This document shows, one piece after another, positions 51,535 through 60,605 of a DNA stretch of 64,000 nucleotides. The notes under the pieces are model-generated. The model was not told where the DNA came from, did no database searches, and worked only from the letters and a program-made list of their open reading frames with translations. Position numbers and translations under genes: made by a program. Origin of the DNA: Planococcus ruber (GTDB taxonomy: Bacteria > Bacillota > Bacilli > Bacillales_A > Planococcaceae); the NCBI RefSeq assembly GCF_022819085.1, contig NZ_JALHAG010000001.1, positions 889,395 to 953,394 on the forward strand. The letters are read 5' to 3'. How positions within the stretch are numbered: the first letter of the stretch is position 1; every line of letters starts with the position of its first letter.

Positions 51535-52289
51535 AAGGTCCTCCTTCTCCAGGCGGTCATCCAGAAAATCGCGGTTAAGGCAGCGCTTAAGCCGGCCGCG
51601 AGCCAAAGTTTTCCAAGCAAAGCGAGCATTACGAACATGGCGACCATCAATACATAGAGCAAAGCCATGCGTTTTTCCGGAACTTCAGCATAGACGGCTG
51701 CCGATTTCCGCTTCATCAGCCAATCGATCAGCATATGTAAGAGGAACGCTACCACAAACCAGCCGAAGAAATTGGTCCAAGGAATATCATAGTACAATCC
51801 GCCGTCTTCCCAAATCCAATAGCCCTTAATGAGATAAGCGACCGGATCGATGATCAAGTCCATAATGACAGCCCCGATTCCGCCGATAACGGCATAAAAC
51901 ACACCGCCCGATGGATAGATCCAGCGCGCCAGCACGTGAGTGGTCGCCATAACCATCAGCCAAGCGAAACCGATGGCAATGGGAACGCCGAAAACATTCG
52001 GTGCAAACTTCTCCGTGTAATCATAGGAACCGAACAGAAATCCGATGCCAGCCCCCATGCCTTCAACGACAAAGGTGAAAATGAAAATAACAGCCCCTAG
52101 AATGGAACCTGTGGCAGTCCCGAATCTTTTTAGGAAATAAAGAAAACCTAATGTGCCTGAAAGGATTAGAAAGAAAGCATTTGCCCACTCAAGCCAAACA
52201 GGGAGGATATCAAATCCCAGCAAGATAATGCCGATGCCGTACCAAAATAAAAACAGTCGAAAGATCCAATCTTCCAAAGCCAATCTCAT
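51531..52289 (-). CDS. cruF: CruF-like carotenoid 1',2'-hydratase (carotenoid biosynthesis protein)
   Basis: 252 residues, seven to eight membrane helices. Conserved polar motifs lie at helix ends: TFVVEGMGAGIGFLFGSYDY (Glu and the F-G-x-Y box), NVFGVPIAIGFAWLMV, GGIGAVIMDLIIDPVAYLIK and IPWTNFFGWFVV. These fit the CruF/DUF422 family that hydrates a terminal psi-end of carotenes. Start uncertain: ATG 52289 gives MRLALEDWIFRLFLF as in the family, though its GGAG is only 2 bases away; ATG 52367 has AAAGGAGG, also very close. First gene of the minus-strand operon cruF-plsC-crtQ-crtP. Confidence 0.82.
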   Translation of the reverse strand: MRLALEDWIFRLFLFWYGIGIILLGFDILPVWLEWANAFFLILSGTLGFLYFLKRFGTATGSILGAVIFIFTFVVEGMGAGIGFLFGSYDYTEKFAPNVFGVPIAIGFAWLMVMATTHVLARWIYPSGGVFYAVIGGIGAVIMDLIIDPVAYLIKGYWIWEDGGLYYDIPWTNFFGWFVVAFLLHMLIDWLMKRKSAAVYAEVPEKRMALLYVLMVAMFVMLALLGKLWLAAGLSAALTAIFWMTAWRRRTL

Positions 52290-52742
52290 CACTCCGATAC
52301 AATAGTTATACAACGAGTATAGAACATTCGAGGAAAAATAGCGTCGATCACCCTCTATTTTCTCCATACCCTCCTTTTGCAGAAATATCTCCCGGTTAAT
52401 TTAACGAAATCATTTACAGGAATTTGAAATAGCGTTTAAAAATCGAAGGACTAGGGAATGCTTTTTCTAAGTCTCCGAAATCCTGCATATTGTACTCTTT
52501 CCTCTAAATTTTTTTGATGATTTTATAGCTCGATTTACATAACTGGATTTGATTCGTATTGCGTAAGAAATATACCGCACGTACAGAAGTGCGCAGGCCT
52601 GACACAAAAGTTTGTTACATTTTTCAATTGTTTAGGTTTTTTTAACAAAGATGAATTTTCAGAGAATGGTTGCAGGAATTCCTGCAGAATAGTATGCTTA
52701 ATTTGTGGTATTGAGTAAGTTCTTGTTTTGGGGGCGTAGAAT
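52290..52742. other. Intergenic region between divergent cruF operon and rpiR
   Basis: About 450 bases, AT-rich, no gene apart from a possible 26-codon N-terminal extension of cruF. It contains a hairpin CGCAC-N8-GTGCG (52578-52595) and the rpiR promoter with its palindrome at 52670-52698. No convincing promoter was found for the cruF operon. Confidence 0.5.
52670..52698 (+). promoter_or_regulatory. rpiR promoter overlapped by a 16-bp perfect palindrome
   Basis: TTGCAG (52670-52675), 17-base spacer, TATGCT (52693-52698). TGCAGGAATTCCTGCA (52671-52686) covers the -35 box and most of the spacer, a position suited to repression. Likely operator of the RpiR regulator itself. Confidence 0.6.
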
Positions 52743-53585
52743 ATGCAGGATTTACTGCGAAAGGTCTCGGATTCTTATAAAGATTTTAGTTCCGGGCAAA
52801 AAAAGGTAGGAGATTTGTTTTTTCAAGAACCCATTTTTCTTGCATTTTCATCCGCTCTCGAAGTAGGAAAGAGAGTAAATGTCAGTGAATCAACGGTGAT
52901 TCGGTGGACGCAAAAACTGGGCTACAAAGGCTATGCGGAATTTCAACAGATCGTACAGCGAAAATTGGCGCAGGAGCGCATTGAAAAAGTGGAGGAAGAG
53001 CAGCCGGAGCCACTGGCTGACCAATCTTTTTTGGAAAACTTGCTGGATGCGGATATTTCAAGCATCGTCAAACTGAAAAAGGCGATGGACGAGGACAAGC
53101 TGCTCTATGTAGTCGATCGAATCAGCCAAGCGAAGAATATTTGTATAACCGGAAATTTTTTTGATTTTGGACTGATCCACTGGTTTTCCGAATGGCTCAA
53201 TATGTCGCTTGGGAAAGCGGAGATGCTGATGCCTGACAATAGCCAGAGCTACAGCAGGCTGGCAAAGGCAGCTGCAGGCGACTTAGTTATCGCGTTTGCC
53301 TTTCCGCGCTACACAAAGCAGCTGGACGGATTGCTGAAAACCGCTAAAGGCAAAGGGGCTGAAATTATTGTCCTGACAGATTCCATCGAATCTCCAGCCG
53401 TGCAGTATGCCGATGCTTCGCTGATTGTGACAGTCACTTCCAATTTGAACATCGATTCCTATACAGCCGTCCATGCGTTATTAACATCCATCATGCGATT
53501 TGTTTATGTAAAGGACCATGCTAAAGTCCGTGACAATTTAGCGAAGGTGGAAGCTGTCTATCGGGAGAATGACATTTTTTATTAG
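52743..53585 (+). CDS. MurR/RpiR-family transcriptional regulator
   Basis: 280 residues. N-terminal HTH_6 domain (FSSGQKKVGDLFFQEPIFLA, then VNVSESTVIRWTQKLGYKGY as recognition helix) and C-terminal SIS sugar-phosphate isomerase-like domain (residues 115-260: NICITGNFFDFGLIHWF, LVIAFAFPRYTKQLDGLLK, AEIIVLTDSIESPAVQYAD). Family members sense phosphosugars. The motif SxS of classical SIS sites is replaced by FPRY, so the ligand may differ. It lies 73 bases before an amino-acid ABC transporter and has a palindrome over its own promoter. Regulation of that transporter is inferred. Confidence 0.88.
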   Translation: MQDLLRKVSDSYKDFSSGQKKVGDLFFQEPIFLAFSSALEVGKRVNVSESTVIRWTQKLGYKGYAEFQQIVQRKLAQERIEKVEEEQPEPLADQSFLENLLDADISSIVKLKKAMDEDKLLYVVDRISQAKNICITGNFFDFGLIHWFSEWLNMSLGKAEMLMPDNSQSYSRLAKAAAGDLVIAFAFPRYTKQLDGLLKTAKGKGAEIIVLTDSIESPAVQYADASLIVTVTSNLNIDSYTAVHALLTSIMRFVYVKDHAKVRDNLAKVEAVYRENDIFY

Positions 53586-53658
53586 AACGTGCTCAATCAC
53601 CGGCAATTCCCAAACGGCTTAGCCGATTTGGCCATTCATAAAAAAAGGGGAGATTACT

Positions 53659-54501
53659 TTGAAAAAGAAATTATCATTTTTAGGGGTTATTTTATCGGCT
53701 GGAATGCTTATGGCAGCATGCGGAGGGTCGGATGATTCCTCAGGATCTTCCGGTTCGTCAAGTTCTGAAGGCGGCGGAGACAGCGGATTGAATCTGTTGG
53801 AAGAAGGCAAATTCACGACAGCTGCCAGCGGACTTTATAAACCATTCAACTATGAAGAAGGCGGCCAATTGACGGGCTTTGACATTGAAATCGGAGCTGC
53901 GCTCGCAGAAGAGATGGGCCTTGAGCATAATCCGGTAACCAACCCTTTTGAAACGATCATCCAAGGGTTGATCGGCAATAAATTTGATGCCATCATCGGT
54001 TCGATGGCGATTACGGATGAACGCTCTGAAACGGTCGCGTTCTCAGATCCGTACTACTTGTCCGGCGGGAAAATCTGGGTAGCTGAAGGCAATACGGACA
54101 TTAAAGAAGCAGCGGATTTGGAAGGCAAGAAAATCGGAATCGTTGCCCAAACAACGTACGAACCTGCTGCCAAAGAATATACGGATGACATCCAATATTA
54201 CAACAGTGATGTAGTCGCTTTGCAAGACTTGGTGCCTGGGCGTGTAGATGCAGTCATCACAGCCGATGTTGTCGGATTTGAAGCGCAAAATGCCGGCCTC
54301 GAAATTAAAGATATCGGGGATAACCTATGGATTGAAGAAGCGGCTATTGCTGTCCGCAAAGAAGATAAAGAACTGCTAGATGAAATTAACAGAGCTTTGG
54401 ATGCAATCGTTGAAAATGGAACTTATGCAGAGATCTCCGAAAAATGGTTCGGCACCAACCTTCTTGAAGTAGAGACAGAAGGAATTGAAGTTCTGCGCTA
54501 A
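53659..54501 (+). CDS. Amino-acid ABC transporter substrate-binding lipoprotein
   Basis: 280 residues. Lipoprotein signal peptide with lipobox LMAAC (Cys at about residue 21), then a Ser/Gly/Asp-rich linker and a type II periplasmic-binding fold (SBP family 3): FTTAASGLYKPFNYEEGGQL + TGFDIEIGAALAEEMG, IIGSMAITDERSETVAFSDP, and GKKIGIVAQTTYEP. This family binds polar amino acids such as glutamine, arginine or cystine; the exact ligand cannot be read here. TTG start 53659 with AGGGGAG upstream. First of a three-gene importer operon. Confidence 0.92.
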   Translation: MKKKLSFLGVILSAGMLMAACGGSDDSSGSSGSSSSEGGGDSGLNLLEEGKFTTAASGLYKPFNYEEGGQLTGFDIEIGAALAEEMGLEHNPVTNPFETIIQGLIGNKFDAIIGSMAITDERSETVAFSDPYYLSGGKIWVAEGNTDIKEAADLEGKKIGIVAQTTYEPAAKEYTDDIQYYNSDVVALQDLVPGRVDAVITADVVGFEAQNAGLEIKDIGDNLWIEEAAIAVRKEDKELLDEINRALDAIVENGTYAEISEKWFGTNLLEVETEGIEVLR

Positions 54502-54521
54502 ACTGAGGGAGGGAAATCGCC

Positions 54522-55187
54522 ATGGAGACACTTCGTACGATATTCGATATTTTTATGACTACTTATCCTGGATTTTTGGAGGCCGTCGTTATTACGCTTG
54601 AACTCACAGCGATTTCGGTGGTGCTCGGTACAGTGCTGGGGTTGTTCTTCGCACTGATGAAAATATCGAATTCCAAAATCCTTCAAGGGATTGCCAATCT
54701 ATACATTACCATTATTCGCGGAACCCCTTTGCTGGTTCAAATTATGTTCCTGTATTTCGGGATTACGCAATTGATTATTTTAGATAATTTCTGGGCAGGT
54801 GCCATTGCGCTTGGTGTCCATAACGGAGCTTATATTGCGGAGATTTTCCGCGGTGCTATCCAGGGCATCGATTCGGGCCAGACAGAGGCCAGCCGGGCTC
54901 TTGGAATGACGAACAATCAAGCGATGCGGAGAATTGTTTTTCCGCAGGCGCTTCGTCGTTCCATTCCACCGCTTGGCAACCAGTTCATCATTACGCTGAA
55001 AGATTCATCTCTTGTGTGGATGATCGGAGTAGCGGAACTGTTCTCAGTAGCCAACCGTTCGGCAGCCAGTTCTTTTAAACAGTTCGAGACCTTCATCGTT
55101 GTCGGTTTCTATTATTTAGTATTGGTCATGATTTTCACATACATTGTCAGATGGTATGAAAACAGACTGGATGTAGACAAAGCGTAA
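54522..55187 (+). CDS. Polar amino-acid ABC transporter permease
   Basis: 221 residues, five membrane helices (HisM/GlnP type). N-terminal [37 protein letters not shown], and the EAA coupling motif [20 protein letters not shown] + [15 protein letters not shown]. It forms a homodimeric channel with the downstream ATPase. It lies 20 bases after the binding protein. Confidence 0.94.
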   Translation: METLRTIFDIFMTTYPGFLEAVVITLELTAISVVLGTVLGLFFALMKISNSKILQGIANLYITIIRGTPLLVQIMFLYFGITQLIILDNFWAGAIALGVHNGAYIAEIFRGAIQGIDSGQTEASRALGMTNNQAMRRIVFPQALRRSIPPLGNQFIITLKDSSLVWMIGVAELFSVANRSAASSFKQFETFIVVGFYYLVLVMIFTYIVRWYENRLDVDKA

Positions 55188-55201
55188 AGGTGGGACAAAT
55201 C

Positions 55202-55924
55202 ATGATTATCGGAGAAAATATCCATAAATCCTTCGGAGACTTGGAAGTGTTGAAAGGCATCGATTTGCAAGTGCAGCCGAAAGAAGTTGTCGTTCTTGTC
55301 GGGGTCAGTGGCTCAGGGAAAAGCACACTTCTGCGCTGCTTTAATTTTCTGGAAGAAATGAATAGCGGGAAAATTACAATCGATGGCCATACGATCAACC
55401 CGAAAAAAGACAAGCTTGCGAATATCCGTGCTGAAGTCGGCATGGTATTCCAGCACTTTAATCTTTTTCCCCATAAAACGGTATTGGAAAATGTGATTGA
55501 AGCACCAATCATCGTTAAAAAAATGGATAAGGAAAAAGCGAAGCAGCTGGGACGCAGTCTTCTTGAAAAAGTAGGGCTTGCCGATAAAGCGGAAGTCTAC
55601 CCAAGCAAACTTTCCGGTGGACAGAAGCAGCGGGTAGCCATTGCCCGTGCTTTGGCTATGGAGCCGAAAGTTCTGTTGTTTGATGAGCCGACTTCGGCAC
55701 TGGATCCGGAACTTGTAGGGGAAGTGCTGCAGGTCATGAAGCAGCTGGCAGAAGAAGGCATGACGATGGTCGTCGTCACGCATGAGATGAAGTTTGCGAA
55801 AGAAGTGGCGGACCGCGTCATCATGCTGGATAAAGGCGTCATCATCGAAGATGCAGATCCAAAAACCTTCTTCGAGAATCCAAAAAATGAACGGACACGC
55901 CAATTTATCCAATTGGTGGAGTAA
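55202..55924 (+). CDS. Polar amino-acid ABC transporter ATPase
   Basis: 240 residues. Walker [17 protein letters not shown]-loop [18 protein letters not shown], signature [16 protein letters not shown], Walker [18 protein letters not shown]-loop VVVTHEM. GlnQ/HisP family. Start ATG 55202 (AAGGTGG 8 bases upstream) preferred over GTG 55190. Completes the importer and is followed by a bidirectional terminator. Confidence 0.95.
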   Translation: MIIGENIHKSFGDLEVLKGIDLQVQPKEVVVLVGVSGSGKSTLLRCFNFLEEMNSGKITIDGHTINPKKDKLANIRAEVGMVFQHFNLFPHKTVLENVIEAPIIVKKMDKEKAKQLGRSLLEKVGLADKAEVYPSKLSGGQKQRVAIARALAMEPKVLLFDEPTSALDPELVGEVLQVMKQLAEEGMTMVVVTHEMKFAKEVADRVIMLDKGVIIEDADPKTFFENPKNERTRQFIQLVE

Positions 55925-55933
55925 TGGGTCCAT

Positions 55934-55975
55934 AAAAAAGATGAATTCCGGGATAACCGGAATTCATCTTTTTTT
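55934..55975. terminator. Bidirectional terminator
   Basis: AAAAGATGAATTCCGG, loop GATAA, CCGGAATTCATCTTTTTTT. It separates the ABC operon and the convergent lipoprotein gene. Confidence 0.9.
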
Positions 55976-56390
55976 ATTCAGCCACTTCAATAACCGATGC
56001 AGAAACAAGCGGCATGTCTTCTTCTGCGTCGCCTTCGAAGATGCCTTGGATAGTAACCGAATCACCCGCTTCAACCGTAGTCTCCGCGATATTCCGAACG
56101 AAAATCTCTTCTTCTCCATTGCTCATGATAAAGGCTGGGAAAGCCCCGTCATCCGTCAGCTCTTCGGCAGTGCCTGAGAGGGATACCGGATCCCCTTCTT
56201 CAATGGTCCCATCAGTCAAAGCAGAAAATTCAACCGGTTCTGCTTCATCGACTGCTTCAGGTGCGGTAGGATCCAGTTCGCCTTCTGTAGCGCCCACTTC
56301 AGTTTGTGCGCCGTCGGCCGGTTCAGGATCTTCGCTTCCGCAAGCGCCAAGCAATAAAAGAAAAGCAAAAGGAACTATCAATTTTTTCAT
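55974..56390 (-). CDS. Small lipoprotein with OB-fold-like domain, SigB-type promoter
   Basis: 138 residues. Lipoprotein signal MKKLIVPFAFLLLLGACGSE (lipobox LGAC, Cys17), an acidic linker of about 35 residues, then a small beta domain (VSLSGTAEELTDDGAFPAFI, VRNIAETTVEAGDSVTIQGI) with the strand pattern of OB-fold tRNA_anti-like proteins. No known catalytic motif. Start ATG 56390 follows AGGAGTG; the longer frame to 56492 runs through the promoter. A perfect SigB consensus lies 44-70 bases upstream, so it is probably a general-stress lipoprotein. Function unknown. Confidence 0.8.
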   Translation of the reverse strand: MKKLIVPFAFLLLLGACGSEDPEPADGAQTEVGATEGELDPTAPEAVDEAEPVEFSALTDGTIEEGDPVSLSGTAEELTDDGAFPAFIMSNGEEEIFVRNIAETTVEAGDSVTIQGIFEGDAEEDMPLVSASVIEVAE

Positions 56391-56433
56391 TCGAATCACT
56401 CCTGTATCGTAGCAAATTGGTCTTATAGAAGGT

Positions 56434-56460
56434 ATACCCCTTAGAATAACGGCTTTAAAC
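56434..56460 (-). promoter_or_regulatory. Perfect SigB consensus promoter
   Basis: Minus strand GTTTAA (56460-56455), 15-base spacer, GGGTAT (56439-56434). Exact consensus at both boxes. Confidence 0.78.
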
Positions 56461-56550
56461 GGGGAAGCGCTTGGATTGATTCGCTGGGGCATAGGAGGGA
56501 GAGCGTAGATAAGAAGGAATGGATTAGTTGAAACGAATTAAACCATAAGA

Positions 56551-56590
56551 AAAAGGCTTACACTGACCTAACGTAAGCCTTTTGTTTTTT
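56551..56590 (-). terminator. Terminator of the DUF6904-like gene
   Basis: AAAAGGCTTAC pairs with GTAAGCCTTTT across an 11-base loop. Confidence 0.8.
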
Positions 56591-57306
56591 TACCAAACGA
56601 TGTCTTCCGGATACTCAGCTTGAAGCCGGATTTCATGGATCGGCCGTTTTTCAGGGTTGGAAGCCGCCAATACCTGATTGCGAAAAGCCGCATAATCTTT
56701 GTCCTGGGCTGCTATCTTCATCGCTATTAACGGCAGCGTCTTTTCCTTTTGGGCTTTAGGCATTTCAATGTATTTCAGGTTTAAAAAATCGACATATTGA
56801 ACAGCGTAGTCTTCTAAAGAAGGTGCTTCCTGGAACGTTTTCAGGATTGCCTGATATTCTTCTTCCGGTACTTGGCCGTGGAGGCAGTCGAGGATGAGTG
56901 CCTGAAATCGCTGAATAACCGGCAAATGCACATCCCATTCGGAACTCTTGGCTTGCTGCCGATGCAAGGCAGAAAATTCCTTCAAGGCAAGAGCCGCATA
57001 GAGGAGTTCGGGCCAAAGAATTTCGGTAGAAAAATAGATGTTTTTGTCCGGAGCGATAAAACCGTGCTGTTTCTTCGTGTGGTCATGGAGACCGTTGAAT
57101 ACGGATTCCACATTCCGGTCACCTTGGGCTGCATGCCGAACTTCGTAGGCGATTCCAAGGATGCGCATACGGGAGCCCGCATAGTCATAGTATTTCTTTT
57201 CATCGCCGATGATGTGATAAATGGCTTGGTTCAATTCATCCAAGTCAAAATAATCGCCGCTGATTTTTACGCCTGTATGATTCGGAGTATTCATTAATGT
57301 GAGCAT
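56590..57306 (-). CDS. Conserved hypothetical protein, DUF6904-like
   Basis: 238 residues, soluble, no signal peptide. N-terminus MLTLMNTPNHTGVKISGDYF + DLDELNQAIYHIIGDE, then SRMRILGIAYEVRHAAQGDR, IYFSTEILWPELLYAALALK and a helical C-terminus. I associate this pattern with the DUF6904 family, which is uncharacterised; this is from memory only. Start ATG 57306 has AGGAGAG 6-7 bases upstream, preferred over TTG 57312. It begins 11 bases after the rluF stop on the same strand and is probably co-transcribed with it. Confidence 0.7.
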   Translation of the reverse strand: MLTLMNTPNHTGVKISGDYFDLDELNQAIYHIIGDEKKYYDYAGSRMRILGIAYEVRHAAQGDRNVESVFNGLHDHTKKQHGFIAPDKNIYFSTEILWPELLYAALALKEFSALHRQQAKSSEWDVHLPVIQRFQALILDCLHGQVPEEEYQAILKTFQEAPSLEDYAVQYVDFLNLKYIEMPKAQKEKTLPLIAMKIAAQDKDYAAFRNQVLAASNPEKRPIHEIRLQAEYPEDIVW

Positions 57307-57317
57307 CCGCAACTCTC

Positions 57318-58025
57318 CTATCGTTTCGGTTTGTAATCCAATTCCGCAAACAGTTCGTTTCGTTCGCTATCGGAGAGATCCCGCCATTCGCCGACTGGAA
57401 GGTCTCCAAGATGAATATTCATGATGCGTACGCGCTGCAGATTCCGGACTTCGTAGCCTAAAGCTTGGCACATGCGCCGAATCTGCCGGTTCAATCCTTG
57501 GCGGATCGTCAGGCGGAACGTGAATTTCGAAAGCTTTTCAGCTTTAGCCGGCAATGTCACCGTATCCAGAATTTCTACACCTTCAGACATTTTCTTTAGG
57601 AACGAATCTGTCACTGGCATATCCACTTTTACGATATATTCTTTTTCGTGTTCATTTTCAGCGCGCAAGATTTCGTTGACGATATCTCCGTCGTTGGTCA
57701 ACAAAATCAAGCCTTCAGAATCTTTATCGAGTCTGCCGACGTGGAAAATGCGAAGCGGATGATTAACGAAATCGACAATGTTTCCTTTAATGTGGCGTTC
57801 GGTGGTGCTGGTGATGCCGATTGGCTTGTTGAGTGCGATATAGACATATTGCTGTTTGGGCTGTTCAATGACCTTGCCGTCTACCCGCACCACGTCTCCG
57901 TCTTCCACTTTGCTGCCAAGTTCCGCCGTTTTATCGTTTATCGTAACACGCCCGGCTTCGATAAATTTATCGGCACCGCGGCGGGAAGTGATGCCTGTTT
58001 CACTTAAAAATTTATTGATTCGCAT
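57318..58025 (-). CDS. rluF: 23S rRNA pseudouridine synthase RluF-type
   Basis: 235 residues. N-terminal S4 RNA-binding domain ([20 protein letters not shown]), then an RsuA-family catalytic domain: [39 protein letters not shown] (catalytic Asp), and [28 protein letters not shown] followed by a short insertion and [20 protein letters not shown] agree best with RluF (U2604 of 23S rRNA) rather than RluB or RsuA, but the paralogue choice is by eye. First gene of the two-gene minus-strand unit. Confidence 0.88.
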   Translation of the reverse strand: MRINKFLSETGITSRRGADKFIEAGRVTINDKTAELGSKVEDGDVVRVDGKVIEQPKQQYVYIALNKPIGITSTTERHIKGNIVDFVNHPLRIFHVGRLDKDSEGLILLTNDGDIVNEILRAENEHEKEYIVKVDMPVTDSFLKKMSEGVEILDTVTLPAKAEKLSKFTFRLTIRQGLNRQIRRMCQALGYEVRNLQRVRIMNIHLGDLPVGEWRDLSDSERNELFAELDYKPKR

Positions 58026-58251
58026 AGGAAACTCCCTTTACTTCTTTAATTTCTGCCTGATTTCATTATACCCTCTCTTCCAATTAAACAAAACGGCGGC
58101 GGGTTTAATTAAATCGGCAAATAATGATTGCAATTTTCCGATTAATTTGACAATATAGAGGTGAAGCCTTTTCGGTTTCCCGTTATCTAATTTTAAAAAA
58201 TGAAAGCGGATACATCGAAAAGAGCAAACCAATCAAAGGGGTGGAACATGA

Positions 58252-59778
58252 ATGGTAATGGCATATGCAAGACCGAACAGTGATGGAGCAAAAAGTTCTT
58301 TTAAAGAGAGATACGAGAATTATATAAATGGCGAATGGCGTGCGCCGGCGAAAGGCCAGTATTTTGACAACGTTTCTCCAGTCAACGGCAAGAAATTTAC
58401 CGAGATCGCCCGCTCAACAGCAGAAGATATCGAAGCGGCGCTTGACGCTGCCCATGCTGCAAAAACAGCTTGGGGGAAAACATCCACCACAGAACGTTCG
58501 AATATCCTGTTAAAGATTGCAGACCGCATGGAAGAAAATTTAGAGATGCTTGCTGTAGCTGAAACTTGGGATAACGGCAAAGCGGTGCGTGAAACGCTGA
58601 ATGCGGATATTCCGTTGGCGATTGACCATTTCCGTTATTTTGCGGGTGTCATCCGTGCGCAGGAAGGATCCATCAGCCAGATTGATGAAGATACCGTAGC
58701 TTATCATTTCCATGAGCCGCTGGGCGTTGTAGGGCAGATCATCCCTTGGAACTTCCCGTTATTGATGGCAACCTGGAAATTGGCGCCGGCTCTTGCAGCC
58801 GGCAACTGCGTCGTTTTGAAACCGGCTGAGCAAACACCGGCAAGCATCTTGGTATGGGCAGAATTGGTCGGCGACCTTCTTCCGCCGGGTGTCTTGAACA
58901 TCGTCAACGGATTCGGCCTTGAAGCCGGGAAGCCGCTGGCATCCAGCCCGCGCATCAGCAAAATCGCCTTTACGGGTGAAACGACAACTGGCCGGATGAT
59001 CATGCAATACGCTTCACAAAACCTGATTCCGGTTACGCTGGAGCTTGGCGGAAAATCACCGAACATTTTCTTCAAAGACATCATGGATGAAGACGATGCT
59101 TTCTTGGATAAAGCGGTGGAAGGGTTTGTCATGTTTGCCTTGAACCAAGGCGAAGTTTGTACATGTCCGTCCCGTGTATTGATTCAGGAAGACATCTATG
59201 AAGAATTCATGGAGCGTGCGCTGAAACGTGTTGCCGCCATCAAAATCGGCAATCCGCTGGATCCGGAAACGATGATGGGCGCTCAAGCATCCCAGGAACA
59301 GATGGAAAAAATTATGTCTTACCTGGATATCGGCAAACAGGAAGGGGCAGAAGTGCTGATCGGTGGGGACCGCAACATGCTTGAAGGTGAATTGGCGGAA
59401 GGCTTCTACATTAAGCCGACGGTCTTCAAAGGCGACAACAAAATGCGCATTTTCCAAGAAGAGATTTTCGGACCGGTTGTCTCGGTTACGACATTCAAAA
59501 CAAAAGAAGAAGCATTGGAAATTGCCAATGACACATTATATGGATTGGGCGCAGGCATTTGGACGCGCGATACGAATACCGCTTACCGTTTTGGACGCGG
59601 CATTCAGGCAGGGCGCGTTTGGACAAACTGCTATCACCAATATCCGGCTCACGCTGCTTTCGGCGGATACAAAATGTCCGGCGTCGGCCGTGAAAACCAC
59701 AAAATGATGCTTGACCATTACCAGCAGACGAAGAATATGCTTGTCAGCTACAGCGACAACAAACAAGGATTCTTTTGA
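58252..59778 (+). CDS. NAD-dependent aldehyde dehydrogenase (ExaC/AcoD-like)
   Basis: 508 residues. It oxidises acetaldehyde or another aldehyde to the acid. ALDH motifs: [34 protein letters not shown], catalytic Glu in [14 protein letters not shown], catalytic Cys in [11 protein letters not shown], and [10 protein letters not shown]. The start [20 protein letters not shown] and end [12 protein letters not shown] match the ExaC/AcoD-type acetaldehyde dehydrogenases, which are often next to a DUF779 gene as here. ATG 58252 lies 8 bases after AAAGGGGTGG. It could also oxidise carotenoid aldehydes, but nothing in the sequence shows this. Confidence 0.93.
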   Translation: MVMAYARPNSDGAKSSFKERYENYINGEWRAPAKGQYFDNVSPVNGKKFTEIARSTAEDIEAALDAAHAAKTAWGKTSTTERSNILLKIADRMEENLEMLAVAETWDNGKAVRETLNADIPLAIDHFRYFAGVIRAQEGSISQIDEDTVAYHFHEPLGVVGQIIPWNFPLLMATWKLAPALAAGNCVVLKPAEQTPASILVWAELVGDLLPPGVLNIVNGFGLEAGKPLASSPRISKIAFTGETTTGRMIMQYASQNLIPVTLELGGKSPNIFFKDIMDEDDAFLDKAVEGFVMFALNQGEVCTCPSRVLIQEDIYEEFMERALKRVAAIKIGNPLDPETMMGAQASQEQMEKIMSYLDIGKQEGAEVLIGGDRNMLEGELAEGFYIKPTVFKGDNKMRIFQEEIFGPVVSVTTFKTKEEALEIANDTLYGLGAGIWTRDTNTAYRFGRGIQAGRVWTNCYHQYPAHAAFGGYKMSGVGRENHKMMLDHYQQTKNMLVSYSDNKQGFF

Positions 59779-59813
59779 TCTGGCTGGAACTGATAACGAA
59801 AGAAGGGATTGGC

Positions 59814-60176
59814 ATGGTTGAACGTGTAACCGCAACAGATGCGGCGCTTGAATTGATTGAACTGCTGAAACAGAAGCATGGGCCAGTGATGTTCCATCAG
59901 TCAGGAGGCTGCTGTGATGGAAGCTCACCTATGTGCTATCCGGAAGGGGATCTGTTTCTTGGCGACCAGGATGTGCTGCTCGGTGAAATCGGCGGCAGCA
60001 AATTCTACATGCATAAGAACCAATTCGATTACTGGAGCCATACGCAGCTGATCATCGACGTTGTCGAAGGGCGCGGCGGCATGTTTTCTCTTGAAGGAGT
60101 GGAAGGCAAGCGGTTTTTGACGCGATCGAGGGCATTCACTTCTGAAGAAACAAAAGAATTGCAGCAACAAGCGTAA
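59814..60176 (+). CDS. DUF779 protein paired with aldehyde dehydrogenase
   Basis: 120 residues. Signature MFHQSGGCCDGSSPMCYPEG (Cys-Cys and Cys, potential metal ligands), then GEIGGSKFYMHKNQFDYWSH and FSLEGVEGKRFLTRSRAF. DUF779 proteins are a constant neighbour of acetaldehyde dehydrogenases and may assist maturation or act as a redox or metal partner. The role is not established. Start ATG 59814 follows GAAGGGA; it is 35 bases after the dehydrogenase stop. A terminator follows directly. Confidence 0.9.
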   Translation: MVERVTATDAALELIELLKQKHGPVMFHQSGGCCDGSSPMCYPEGDLFLGDQDVLLGEIGGSKFYMHKNQFDYWSHTQLIIDVVEGRGGMFSLEGVEGKRFLTRSRAFTSEETKELQQQA

Positions 60177-60208
60177 AAGAAAGCCAGCAGCGCTGGCTTT
60201 CTTTTTTT
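60177..60208 (+). terminator. Terminator of the ALDH-DUF779 operon
   Basis: AAAGAAAGCCAGC, loop AGC, GCTGGCTTTCTTT plus T-run. Confidence 0.9.
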
Positions 60209-60361
60209 ATGTTTTAATACAGCAAGAAGGAATATCCGCACTTTTCCCCCTTCGTATTTCCTTGTGAAAACTTCCCGATTAGCCAAAATGCCTCTCAGCC
60301 GAATATGTATTTTTCCCCACTGGAAAACCAGCCTTTTATTTGCCGTAAACCCTTGTCATTA

Positions 60362-60391
60362 TTGGATTTAAGAGCTGGAAAATGCTATAAT
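60362..60391 (+). promoter_or_regulatory. Extended -10 promoter of the VbhA/Fic pair
   Basis: TTGGAT (60362-60367), 18-base spacer, TATAAT (60386-60391) preceded by TGC (extended -10). Predicted start about 20 bases before the antitoxin start codon. Confidence 0.65.
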
Positions 60392-60416
60392 TAGAGAATG
60401 AAAGGTGGTCATGATC

Positions 60417-60605
60417 TTGACGAAATTAGTAAACCGGGTGTCCCATGAACAAGCCAATCAAGCAATTTCCTATGCGTCGCATTCCTTGGTTACGGAAGGG
60501 TTCGAAGTGACACATGAGGACAAGAATTTTGTGCGGTCGGTCTTGACGGGTGAACAGACGGAAGCTCAATTCCATCGGGCCATCAAGATGAAATTCGATG
60601 TCTAA
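60417..60605 (+). CDS. VbhA-type antitoxin of Fic toxin
   Basis: 62 residues, one helical domain. Begins MTKLVNRVSHEQANQAISYA and contains SLVTEGFEV, matching the inhibitory motif (S/T)xxxE(G/N) of class I Fic antitoxins, whose Glu blocks the ATP gamma-phosphate site in Fic. The helix continues with EQTEAQFHRAIKMKF. Start TTG 60417 chosen because AAAGGTGG lies 8 bases upstream; ATG 60411 and GTG 60405 are too near or inside the ribosome site. It overlaps the toxin gene by 8 bases, typical of toxin-antitoxin pairs. Confidence 0.82.
   Translation: MTKLVNRVSHEQANQAISYASHSLVTEGFEVTHEDKNFVRSVLTGEQTEAQFHRAIKMKFDV

Noticed and set aside
51395-51829. 144-aa Arg/Ser-rich plus-strand ORF
   Set aside because: Lies antisense to the acyltransferase and cruF genes, which have clear family motifs.
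58252-59778. Carotenoid aldehyde dehydrogenase (AldH) of the pigment pathway
   Set aside because: The sequence and DUF779 partner fit acetaldehyde-type dehydrogenases, and it is 6 kb from the cluster; a pigment role is only a possibility.
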